From SZUA-265 sp965651905 (lineage in GTDB: Bacteria; Myxococcota_A; Polyangia; Polyangiales; Polyangiaceae): DNA of 64,000 nt. The position numbers were made by a program, and so were the translations under genes. Below are positions 1 through 9,903 of the stretch, piece by piece (the stretch's first letter is position 1; each line of letters opens with the position of its first letter). The DNA is taken from the NCBI GenBank assembly GCA_965651905.1, contig CBFGUG010000004.1, positions 1 through 64,000 on the forward strand, read 5' to 3'. The notes beneath the pieces are model-generated. The model searched no databases. It was given only the letters and a program-made list of their open reading frames with translations, and was not told the origin of the DNA.

Positions 1-1
1 T

Positions 2-52
2 CTGCTGTGACTACTCGGCTGCTGTGACTACTCGGCTGCTGTGACTACTCGG
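2..52. repeat. 17-bp tandem repeat, three perfect copies
   Basis: Three identical head-to-tail copies of CTGCTGTGACTACTCGG occupy this stretch, and the first base of the window suggests that the array may begin upstream. The third copy runs over the stop codon of the desaturase gene on the minus strand (TAG at 45-47). The array therefore sits at the 3' end of that gene. Three other intergenic places in this window carry arrays of different sequence but similar period. Confidence 0.9.
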
Positions 53-872
53 CTGGTGGTGCGGCGAGTGGTACCGCAAAGTCCGGCGGCTCGTCGGCGG
101 CGGGAGGTGCCATGGCGGCTTGGCGACCCGCGTAGCGCATCTTTTGCTTGGAGTTCATCTTGATGATGCCGAGTGCGGAGAACACGCGAATCGCCGTGTA
201 GGTCGGGTCGATCTCGAACCAACGCGCTGCGAAGTTGGGGGCCATGCCGTAGCGATGGTGGTTGTTCTGGAACAACTCGCCGAGGGTCACGAAGTCGAAC
301 GGTAGGCTGTTCACCGAATCGTCGCCGTTGTTGTAGTTGCGGTACCCGTAGCGGTGTCCACACCAGTTGACGATCGCGCCGTGAATCGGCCCCATCACGA
401 AGTGGGCGGGCAGCAGAGCGAACATCCATGGTTGCGTCGCGAACTCGACGTAGAACCAGGTGTACGCGCCGATCCACGCGATGCGTGTGATCCAACTTTG
501 GCTGATCTTGTCCAGCGCGCGCCACTCGGGCACTCCGCCGTCGAATCGCGGCTCGGGATCTTCTCGGTAGTAGGCGAAGTCGTCGTAGATCTTCTTGGTG
601 CTCCACATCATCGTCGCGGCGTTGCCGTGATTTCGCGGTGAGTGCGGATCCTTCTCCGTGTCGCTGTACGCGTGATGCATGCGGTGCAGAACGGCGTAAC
701 CTCGCGGCACGAGATAGCTCGACCCCTGCGCGAAGAAGGTGAGCAAGTGGAAAAACCGCTCCCAGCCCTTGGACATGGTGAACATGCGGTGCGCCGCGTA
801 TCGGTGCAGGAAGAACGTCTGGCAGAAAACCGAGACTTGCCAATGGACGATGAAGAAAACGATGACCGCCAA
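45..872 (-). CDS. Membrane fatty-acid (acyl-CoA type) desaturase
   Basis: This is an integral membrane di-iron desaturase, expected to introduce a cis double bond into acyl chains. Its histidine boxes are visible: HRYAAH at about residues 23-28, HRMHH at 63-67 and QNNHH at 202-206, with hydrophobic stretches between them. At 275 residues it is near the lower end of the family. The start used is TTG because an AGGAG lies 8 nt upstream; there is no in-frame ATG nearby, so a longer form cannot be excluded. It is divergent from the cyclopropane synthase gene, and the shared 409-bp region holds a FadR-type palindrome. Both products change membrane fluidity, which fits common control. The family call is strong, but chain-length and regio-specificity cannot be read from sequence. 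Confidence 0.9.
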   Translation of the reverse strand: MAVIVFFIVHWQVSVFCQTFFLHRYAAHRMFTMSKGWERFFHLLTFFAQGSSYLVPRGYAVLHRMHHAYSDTEKDPHSPRNHGNAATMMWSTKKIYDDFAYYREDPEPRFDGGVPEWRALDKISQSWITRIAWIGAYTWFYVEFATQPWMFALLPAHFVMGPIHGAIVNWCGHRYGYRNYNNGDDSVNSLPFDFVTLGELFQNNHHRYGMAPNFAARWFEIDPTYTAIRVFSALGIIKMNSKQKMRYAGRQAAMAPPAADEPPDFAVPLAAPPAE

Positions 873-1281
873 AAGGGATGCTCCTAGTTTGGACCGCTGC
901 TCGAGCAGGCAGGGCGGAGTCTAGGCGGGCAGCGCTGCTCAGGCCCAGCACGCTTGCGTCATTTCGGGCGTTTCCTCGTCACGATTTCGTCAGGCGACCC
1001 GGATTGGGGCCGTGCTGTCGCTGGCCTAGCTAAGCCGAGTGTTCGGCGCGCGAACGATCGAGCAGCCTTCGCGCCAAACGCCGCGGGGGGGCAGGTCCAG
1101 CGGCACGAGAAACCCGACCTGACCAGGAAAATGCAATAATATTGATGTTTTGAGGGTTGCGTGACAGGCCTGACGGAGTCGGACTGGTCCGACCAAACGG
1201 CTCGCTGTCTGCGTAGGGCCCTTCGCGCGGCGGGGCGCCGTTGCACACAAGCGGCCTTCCGTCTAGCGTCTTCGGCTAACC
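873..1281. other. Divergent intergenic region between desaturase and CFA synthase genes
   Basis: No convincing gene is seen in these 409 bases. The stretch from about 1129 to 1160 is strikingly AT-rich for this genome and is a likely promoter area. A perfect inverted repeat lies at 1178-1193. The short open frames on both strands have no recognisable features and look like high-GC shadows. Confidence 0.6.
1178..1195. promoter_or_regulatory. Candidate FadR/GntR-type operator palindrome
   Basis: Two overlapping perfect palindromes are visible. One is GTCGGAC-TG-GTCCGAC at 1178-1193, and the other is TGGTCCGACCA at 1185-1195. The second fits the T.GT...AC.A core described for FadR-subfamily GntR operators. 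It lies about 90 bp upstream of the CFA synthase start and 300 bp upstream of the desaturase start. The lipid function of both flanking genes makes regulation by an acyl-CoA-sensing repressor plausible. No regulator gene is present in the window. Confidence 0.45.
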
Positions 1282-2508
1282 GTGGCCGAAGACAGCAAAA
1301 ATTCCCTGACCGACTACGTCGTTTTCAACGACGAGAAGCTCTCACGCAAGTACGCAGACGGATCCACGCAGATCCCGATGTCCGTGCTCTACGAGGCGTA
1401 CTTCGATGGCGATATCGACATCGTGGGTGACGTCGAGGACGTGCTCAGGCGACGGGAAGGCTTCGTCAAGTACACGATCACGCGCCAGCATTTGCAGTGG
1501 GCGGTCAAGAACTACGTTCCCGACATGGCCGCTCACACCCGCGTTCAGGACGAACGTCTGATGCGCGAAGTCTACGACCGCGGCAATGACTTCTTCGAGT
1601 GGTTTCTCGGGGGGTCGATGGTCTACACCGCGGGCTTCTTCCGTAACGCAAGTGAGTCACTCGAGGTCGCTCAGGACAACCAGCTGCAAAAAGTGGCCAG
1701 CAAGCTGCAGCTCAGCAAGTCCGATCGCCTGCTCGACATCGGCTGCGGTTGGGGGCGTTTGGTCGTCGATTTCGCCAAACAGTACGAGTGCGACACCACG
1801 GGGGTGACCCTTGCAGAGAAGCAGGCCGACTACGCCTCACGCCTGATCGGCGAGGCGGGGCTCGAACAGCGCGCTCGCATCGTTCGTAAAGACTACCGAG
1901 ACCTGTCTGCTGACCAGAAGTACGACAAGATCGTGTGCCTCGAGATGATCGAGCACGTTGGCTTGAAGAACCTCGGCGCGTTCTGCGACAAGGTGACGGA
2001 GCTGCTTTCCGACGACGGACTGTTCCTCTTGCAGTGGACAGGCCTGCGTCGCGCGCTCAAACCAGAGGACCTGATTTGGGGCCTGTTCATGGGCAAGTAC
2101 ATTTACCCTGGCGCTGACGCTGCGCTGCCTCCTTCGTCGATGCTGAAGTCACTCGAGAAGGCGGGTTTCGAAGTGCACAGCGTCGAGAACATCAGTGGGC
2201 ATTACGCGGCGACGTTGTCGGCTTGGCGACGCAACTGGTTGTCGAATCGCGCTGCAATTCTCGCGGCCTATGGCGAGCGCTGGTTCAGGATCTGGAACTT
2301 TTTCCTCGCTTGGTCCGTGCTGGTTGCGGAGCAGGGTAACGCCTCTTGTTACCAGGCCGTTCTGAACAAGAACCTGGATGGCTTCAATCGCCACCGCTGG
2401 GGCACGGGGGCTGCGCCCGTGCGTCGACTGTCTGACGAGCGAAAGGCTCCCGAGTCGTCACCTCGTCCGACGAGCAAGGCTCCCGCCAAGAAGGCTTCCG
2501 CGGAATGA
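1282..2508 (+). CDS. cfa: Cyclopropane-fatty-acyl-phospholipid synthase
   Basis: The product is predicted to add a methylene bridge from S-adenosylmethionine across the double bond of membrane phospholipid acyl chains. The SAM-binding motif LLDIGCGWGRLVVDFA is clear in the middle of the protein, followed by the family's CLEMIEHVG segment and the acyl-binding C-terminal half. At 408 residues it matches the usual length. The start is GTG at 1282 with no strong ribosome binding site; the next in-frame Met would remove conserved N-terminal sequence. The last 25 residues are Pro/Ser/Lys-rich and probably disordered. The neighbouring desaturase makes the unsaturated substrates, so the pair forms a membrane-modification unit. 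A mycolic-acid-type methyltransferase of the same superfamily is a less likely alternative. Confidence 0.92.
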   Translation: MAEDSKNSLTDYVVFNDEKLSRKYADGSTQIPMSVLYEAYFDGDIDIVGDVEDVLRRREGFVKYTITRQHLQWAVKNYVPDMAAHTRVQDERLMREVYDRGNDFFEWFLGGSMVYTAGFFRNASESLEVAQDNQLQKVASKLQLSKSDRLLDIGCGWGRLVVDFAKQYECDTTGVTLAEKQADYASRLIGEAGLEQRARIVRKDYRDLSADQKYDKIVCLEMIEHVGLKNLGAFCDKVTELLSDDGLFLLQWTGLRRALKPEDLIWGLFMGKYIYPGADAALPPSSMLKSLEKAGFEVHSVENISGHYAATLSAWRRNWLSNRAAILAAYGERWFRIWNFFLAWSVLVAEQGNASCYQAVLNKNLDGFNRHRWGTGAAPVRRLSDERKAPESSPRPTSKAPAKKASAE

Positions 2509-2559
2509 CCGAGCGCCACGAGTACCGGGGGCGATATCGTGGCGCTCAGATGGTTTGTG

Positions 2560-2602
2560 TACGGGGTTAGTTTGGGTACGGGGTTAGTTCGGTTACGGGG
2601 TT
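2560..2602. repeat. 17-bp tandem repeat downstream of cfa, about 2.5 copies
   Basis: The units are TACGGGGTTAGTTTGGG at 2560-2576, TACGGGGTTAGTTCGGT at 2577-2593 and a partial TACGGGGTT from 2594. The array lies between the cfa stop and the end of the convergent small heat-shock gene. It shares its period, but not its sequence, with the array at positions 2-52. Confidence 0.85.
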
Positions 2603-2623
2603 TGCGGCTCACGCGGTGGCCGC

Positions 2624-2959
2624 TCACGCCGCCTTGACTTCGATTCGCCGCGGCTCTGGCGGACGTTTCTTCCCCAGGGTCAGGCTGAGCACGCCATTCG
2701 ACACGGTCGCGTCTACCGATTCCGGATCGAACGCGTTCGGCAGTCTGAAGGCTCGGGTCAGTACGACATCACGGTCTGCCTCGGCGCGTGTCGCCCGCAG
2801 TTCGAGCGAACCGTCGTTCATCGTCACCGATACGCCCTCGTGGTTTACGCCAGGGATATCCACGACGATTCGGTAGTCGTTATCACCTTCGTAGACATCG
2901 GCTGCAGGCCGCATCTCCACGCTGGGACGTTCAGTCTCGGTTTGGTTGGTTTCAGTCAT
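2624..2959 (-). CDS. Hsp20 / alpha-crystallin small heat-shock protein
   Basis: This 111-residue protein is an ATP-independent holdase chaperone of the cytoplasm. The alpha-crystallin domain fills nearly the whole chain: DYRIVVDIPGVNHEGVSV at the start of the domain and the closing beta-strand segment LSLTLGKK near the C-terminus. The N-terminal arm is very short, rich in Thr and Glu. An AGGAG stands shortly before the ATG. It lies 37 bp downstream of a second, larger Hsp20 gene on the same strand, so the two are probably co-transcribed. Paired Hsp20 proteins often form mixed oligomers, but that is inference here. Confidence 0.93.
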   Translation of the reverse strand: MTETNQTETERPSVEMRPAADVYEGDNDYRIVVDIPGVNHEGVSVTMNDGSLELRATRAEADRDVVLTRAFRLPNAFDPESVDATVSNGVLSLTLGKKRPPEPRRIEVKAA

Positions 2960-2996
2960 CGATAATCTCCTGTGTTGATTGTTTCACTGGCTTGGC

Positions 2997-3443
2997 TCAG
3001 TGAGTCTTGACGGGGATTTGGAGGGGCTTGGGAGCGGCACGCTTGGGCAGCTTCAGCGTCAAGATGCCGTCCTTCATTTTGGCTTCGATGCCCTCGCGGT
3101 CGATCTCCTTGCCTAGGCGGTAGGAGCGGCTGAACTCGAGTTGTGGACGCTCACGGTGCGTTGCACGATAACCTTCGGGGGCTGCTACCTCGCGCTTACC
3201 CTTCACCGAGAGCACACCGTCTTCGACTTCCACGCTGACGTCCTTGTCGGAAAGTCCGGGAAGCTCGACGGTCAGAACGAATGCGTTGGCCTCTTGGTCG
3301 AACTTCAACTCGGATGGACCTCGCCCGGAACGTCGGGTCCACGGATCCAAGTCTCCGAGCAGTCGATCGATGTCCGCGAACAGACTGCCGCTGTGGGGCC
3401 AGCCCCAGGAACCTTCATCAAAATGCCTCAACAGTGCGTGCAT
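2997..3443 (-). CDS. Hsp20 / alpha-crystallin small heat-shock protein
   Basis: This is the larger of two adjacent small heat-shock proteins (148 residues). It has an N-terminal arm (FDEGSWGWPHSG), the alpha-crystallin domain from about residue 40 to 135 with ELPGLSDKDVSVEVEDGVL and a C-terminal tail. The start is chosen at ATG 3443 because GGAGG lies 5 nt upstream; a frame open 21 codons further upstream lacks such a site. Two tight GC hairpins stand directly before the ribosome binding site. A TTGACA lies on the minus strand at 3564-3569 and could be a -35 box, but no good -10 was found. It probably leads a two-gene operon with the shorter Hsp20. Confidence 0.93.
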   Translation of the reverse strand: MHALLRHFDEGSWGWPHSGSLFADIDRLLGDLDPWTRRSGRGPSELKFDQEANAFVLTVELPGLSDKDVSVEVEDGVLSVKGKREVAAPEGYRATHRERPQLEFSRSYRLGKEIDREGIEAKMKDGILTLKLPKRAAPKPLQIPVKTH

Positions 3444-3455
3444 GATTACCTCCGT

Positions 3456-3493
3456 GCCGCTAGTGCGGCGGTCAATACCGCGCGACTGCGCGG
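3456..3493 (-). promoter_or_regulatory. Two tandem hairpins in the Hsp20 5' leader
   Basis: Read on the minus strand, CCGCGC-AGTC-GCGCGG (3493-3478) is followed 8 nt later by GCCGC-ACTA-GCGGC (3469-3456). The Shine-Dalgarno GGAGG of the hsp20 gene begins 2 nt after the second hairpin. The position suggests possible translational control, such as an RNA thermometer. The stems do not pair with the Shine-Dalgarno in the simple fold I can see, so the role is uncertain. Confidence 0.35.
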
Positions 3494-3660
3494 CAGTTCG
3501 TTTCACCCGAGGTCGAGTAGGAGCCTCCGGGGTTAGTCAGCAAGGTGAGTCGCTCCCGAGGGCTGTCAACCCGAGCGTCGAAATCGATCGAAGGCCCGCG
3601 CTTCAGCGACGGTGAAATTCGTCAAGAACGCCGTGATTTTCGGCGTTCAGGCCGCGTTGC

Positions 3661-5668
<2,008 letters not shown>

Positions 5669-5672
<4 letters not shown>

Positions 5673-7795
5673 GACGGATCCTCGAGGGTCTTGGGGTCGA
5701 GCGCGTCTCGAATCGCGTCACCTATCAGGTTCATCGACAACAATAGTCCAAACATCGAAACGAACGCGGCCGTGATGTTCCACCAGATGACGGGTTCACG
5801 CGCCAGCTCGTCCTTGGCTTGCGCGATCATCTGACCCCAGCTGCCTTCCACGCCGATCAGCAGCCACGACAAGATCGCCTCCGAGATGACGAGCCCCGAG
5901 AACATCAGCACGAACGTGATCACGACGAGATGCAGCAGGTTGGGCAAGATGTGTTTCAAGATGATCTTGCGTTCGGACACGCCCATCAGTCTGGCCGCGT
6001 GCACGTAGTCGAGCTCGCGCAGCTTGAACGTCTCGCCGCGGGCGACACGACAGAAGCTCACCCAACTCGTCACCGCGAGCGCCAAACACACCTGCCACGT
6101 ACCCTTGCCGAGCACCAAGATCAAAGCGATCAGCAGTAGCAGGCCCGGAATCGAGGCCAACGTCGAGACCACGAAAAACACCGCGTCGTCCACCCAGCGC
6201 CCGAAGTAGCCCGCGGCCACGCCGAACAGCAGCGCTAGGGGAATCGCGATCAAACTCGTCAGACCACCGATCAGCAAGGCGACACGAGCGCCCTTCAAAG
6301 ACAAGAACAAGACGTCGCGGCCGAGTTGGTCGGTGCCGAGCAGGTGGGCACCCGGATGGTTCAGCTCGGAGTGGTCGTAGAACTCCTTGGTCGCGAGCGG
6401 CGCTGAATAGCTCTTTTCGTGGGAGTCTTCGAACAAGCGTTCGAGAATGCTCTGGGGGTTGTGCGCGGCCACCACGTCTTCTCCGCCCGTTCCCCCGACC
6501 CACGCAATCGAGTCGAGGAGCGCGACGAAGACGTACAGCCCGAGCACGCAGATCGCCCACTTGCGCTGTCGCCACACGCGTTGCACGGCCGCCAGCCACA
6601 GTTCGTTTTGGCGTATCCAACGCGTCAGGAAGAAACTCCCGACGAACAGCAGTAGAACTGTCGTGTTGCTGAAGTAGTGCCAGTTGTCTTCGAAGAAGGT
6701 GGAGGGGCCGCGGCTTGCAGGTTCTGACTCTCCGCCAGTCACGGAAATGCCGACGACCACCGCCAGCAGTGCGGCGAGCCCGGCGTAGAGCCAGTTGCGG
6801 CTGAGCTCGGTGCTGCCGCCTGCGCTGTGGTCTTCGAAGCGAATTCGCGGGTCGACTAGCGTGTAGCTGATGTCCGTCAGGATCTGCCCACCGATGAACG
6901 CCAGCGCGCCGATGTACACCATCGTTCGCAACACGGAAAAGTCGTTGCTCTGAATCGCGTCGAAGGTGACGGAGCCCAAACCCGGAATGCCGAAGAAGGC
7001 TTCGAGCAGCAACGAGCCCGTGAACAGGAACGGAATCGAGATGACGACATTGGTCAGGATGGGGATGAGCGAGTTGCGCAGGACGTGGCTTACCATCACC
7101 CGCCATTCGCCTGCGCCCTTGGCTCGCGCGGTGCGCACGTAGTCGCGGTTGACCTCTTCGATGAACACGGTGCGATAGAAGCGCACGCTGCTGCCGAAGG
7201 CGCTGACCACGCCGACCAGGATCGGCATTGCTAGAAATCTCACGACCACGTCAGGTGACGGATCGTAGCCAGAGAAGGGAAACCAGCGCAGCAGTTTGGC
7301 GATCAAGTACTGAGCCCCGATGATGTAGAGCAGGATCGGCACGCTCATCGCCAGCACGCACACGAACACGCCCGCCACGTCGATGTACGTCGCTCTGAAG
7401 AACGCCACGAACAACGCGAGTGCGATACCTATCACCAAACCCATCGCGAACATCGGTAGCGTGAGCGACAAACTCGGTACCACGCCGTCTTTCAGGCGGT
7501 CGACGATCGGCGTGTCGTCCGCATCACTTCGACCGAAGTCGAAGGTGAGCATGCTGCGGTAGTGGTCGACCAGAATGTTGTCCGTGGGCGCTTCGAGAGA
7601 CGGCCACTTGGGCTTGTCGTAACCGTGGTTGACCTTCCATTGTTCGATCACGCTGACGCTGACTTTGTCACCGAGCGCGCGGCGAGCGATGTCGTCGGGC
7701 TCGGTGATCGCGAAGAACAGCAGGAACAACAGGAAGAGCACGCCAAGCACGGTGACGACGCCATAGGCCAACCTGCGAACGATGTAGGCAAACAT
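5669..7795 (-). CDS. Fused OppB-OppC ABC transporter permease
   Basis: A single 708-residue frame carries both permease subunits that are normally separate. Residues 1-320 look like OppB: an N-terminal helix after MFAYIVRRLAYG, the coupling loop around 224-241 (RAKGAGEWRVMVSHVLRN) and the usual OppB end DPRIRF at 315-320. A linker with two added hydrophobic segments follows (about 336-352 and 378-391). The OppC part then begins near 412, with GTDQLGRDV at 487-495 and its coupling loop RLMGVSERKIILKHILPN near 602-619. The frame is open throughout with normal codon use, so this is a true fusion, not a missed stop. It lies 7 bp after the substrate-binding gene and overlaps oppD by 4 nt. Confidence 0.9.
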
Positions 7796-7802
7796 ACTTC
7801 GA

Positions 7803-9866
7803 CTATTGCCTCTCTCTGAAGAAGGTTCGCACTCCTGGCGTCACCACTGCGACGAACGCGAGCAGCAATGCAAACAGTGGCCACATCACGGGCTCGTTCC
7901 ACTCATCACGCTTCTTGGCACGCTCCTCGGGGTCCAGGTCACGATACTTGGCGAGCTGAATCGAGAGCCCAGCTGGCTTGACGTTGTGAAGCCACGAGTG
8001 AAAGAGCGTGTAGCTCTCGCTGTGGAAGAGTTCGATCCAGGGGCGTTCGTGTTCGATGATCGAGACCATCTCGCGAATCGTGGCATGGCGCGCGGGGTCG
8101 TTGGGGCGCGCTTTCATCTCGAGGAACAGTTCGTCGAACCTGGCGTTCTTGAACTTCGAGCTGTTGGGGTGAGGAGCGCTCTTCGACCACAGCAGGAACA
8201 AGAAGTTTTCCGGGTCGGGGTAGTCGGCAACCCAGCCCCACATGAACAGCTGGTAGGCGTTGCGCCGCATCTTGTCTTGGAACTGGTTGTAGCTGGTGGC
8301 GTCGACGATCACGTCGAGCCCGAGCTGACGCCAACCCCTGACGAAAAACTTGTAGCGCAGGAGCGCGCTGGGGCTGGTGCTCGGCGTGTCGAAGCTGATG
8401 CGCAGTGGTTTACCCGTGTCGGGGTCGACGCCTCCCGGGTAACCCGCGTCGGCCAGCAGCTGTTTTGCGCGCTCGATGTCGACCTTTGCGCGGTAGGGGT
8501 TTTGGTAGTCGGCGTCGTAGCCGAAGATGCCCGGTGGTAGCGGTGATTGTGCTGGGATACCCCGGCCGTTGGCGAACACCCGGGTGTACTCGCGCACGTC
8601 GACCGCCAAGCTCATGGCTTGACGTAACTTGCGCGAACGGTCTCCGCCTGGCAGGCCCACCTTCGGGTCTGCCATGTTGAAGCCGAGGTAATAGATGTCG
8701 GGCACCACCGACTTTTCGAGACTCATGCCCAGCTCTTGCATCTCGGGGGAGAGCGCGTCCTGCTGGACGACCATGTCGAAGCTCTCGGTTATGATGGCTG
8801 AAGCGTCGTAGTAGCCTTGAAGGAACTTGCCGAAGCGGGGGATGGCTTCTTTCTCGCGCCGCATCTCGATGCGGTCGATGAATGGCAGTGGTTTACCCGC
8901 GGCTGCTAGTATCTCTGCGCTGTCCCCGGGCTCTCCCTCGCTGGGGTATACGGTGCCCGGCGCTTTATCCTCGGGGTGGCGTGCTCCGTACCAGTTGGGG
9001 TTCTTGTCGAGCACCATGTGTGACTGCTTTTCGTAGCTAGTCAGCACGTACGGACCTGAGCCCACGGGGTGATCGGCGAGCGGCGGACGGCCTTCCTTGC
9101 CGTCGTAGTACTCGACGGCTTCCCAGGGCACGGGAGTCGTGAACGGCATCGCAAACCAATAGAGGATTTGCGGATACGGCTCTTCGAGTACGATTTCGAG
9201 GGTGAGCGGGTCAGGTGTACGGATGCCCTCGATACCGCCGACGGCCAGGTACTGCTCGCGGATGTTGAGCTTTTCGAACTCGGGATCGGCTGCTGGGGAG
9301 CCCGTCTGGTCATCATGCGCGTCGTGATCTTCGCCGTGGTCGTGCCCGCCCGCTGCGCTGGTCCCCAGTTTTCGAGCCAGTCGTTTGCCGAAGTCACGGA
9401 AACCTTCGATCAGCACGAAGCTTTGATCTGCTGGGCTTGCCACCCGTGGATCGGCGATGCGCATCAGTTCGAACGCGAAGTCTTCGGACGTGATCTGCCG
9501 CGTCTTGCCGCTTCCGCTGAGTGCGAAACACGGGTCGTCTTGAAACAGCAAATCGCGACGCAACTCGAAGCGATACTGTACGCGGGTGCCGTCGAGCGGT
9601 TGTGGCTCGGGAACTTTGGTCGCGAGCCCCGGGATCAACTCGTAAGGGCGTTTGAGGTAGTGGTACTCGAGCAGCGTATCCATCACCTTGCCCGTGATCT
9701 CGTGCTCGTTGACCGAGTACGCGACGGCGGGGTCGAGGGTCTTCGGCGCTTCGGTGAAGGGTTGATACAGGATCTTCTTGTCCGAGTCCGCCGACGGATA
9801 CGGGTTGTTCGTGCAACTGAGCGTTGCGAGGAGCACTCCGAGGAGCCACGCGAGCAGTTTGCTCAT
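7803..9866 (-). CDS. Peptide-type ABC transporter substrate-binding lipoprotein (SBP_bac_5)
   Basis: This protein, 687 residues from ATG 9866, is the solute receptor of the importer. It starts with MSKLLAWLLGVLLATLSC, a lipoprotein signal with the predicted acylated Cys18. The family-5 binding fold follows (TLDPAVAYSVNEHEITGKVMD, then PFIDRIEMRR and similar segments). Two features are odd. A His/Asp-rich insertion, HDHGEDHDAHDD, lies at about 175-186. A hydrophobic helix near 662-679 is followed by a charged tail (FFRERQ), as if the C-terminus is also membrane-anchored. The frame is open 12 codons further upstream, but the lipoprotein signal decides the start. The ligand is unknown; peptides are the family default. 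Confidence 0.88.
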   Translation of the reverse strand: MSKLLAWLLGVLLATLSCTNNPYPSADSDKKILYQPFTEAPKTLDPAVAYSVNEHEITGKVMDTLLEYHYLKRPYELIPGLATKVPEPQPLDGTRVQYRFELRRDLLFQDDPCFALSGSGKTRQITSEDFAFELMRIADPRVASPADQSFVLIEGFRDFGKRLARKLGTSAAGGHDHGEDHDAHDDQTGSPAADPEFEKLNIREQYLAVGGIEGIRTPDPLTLEIVLEEPYPQILYWFAMPFTTPVPWEAVEYYDGKEGRPPLADHPVGSGPYVLTSYEKQSHMVLDKNPNWYGARHPEDKAPGTVYPSEGEPGDSAEILAAAGKPLPFIDRIEMRREKEAIPRFGKFLQGYYDASAIITESFDMVVQQDALSPEMQELGMSLEKSVVPDIYYLGFNMADPKVGLPGGDRSRKLRQAMSLAVDVREYTRVFANGRGIPAQSPLPPGIFGYDADYQNPYRAKVDIERAKQLLADAGYPGGVDPDTGKPLRISFDTPSTSPSALLRYKFFVRGWRQLGLDVIVDATSYNQFQDKMRRNAYQLFMWGWVADYPDPENFLFLLWSKSAPHPNSSKFKNARFDELFLEMKARPNDPARHATIREMVSIIEHERPWIELFHSESYTLFHSWLHNVKPAGLSIQLAKYRDLDPEERAKKRDEWNEPVMWPLFALLLAFVAVVTPGVRTFFRERQ

Positions 9867-9903
9867 CTCTCGATCGGTTCCCGTCATTCCAATTGCCGCC
9901 AAG

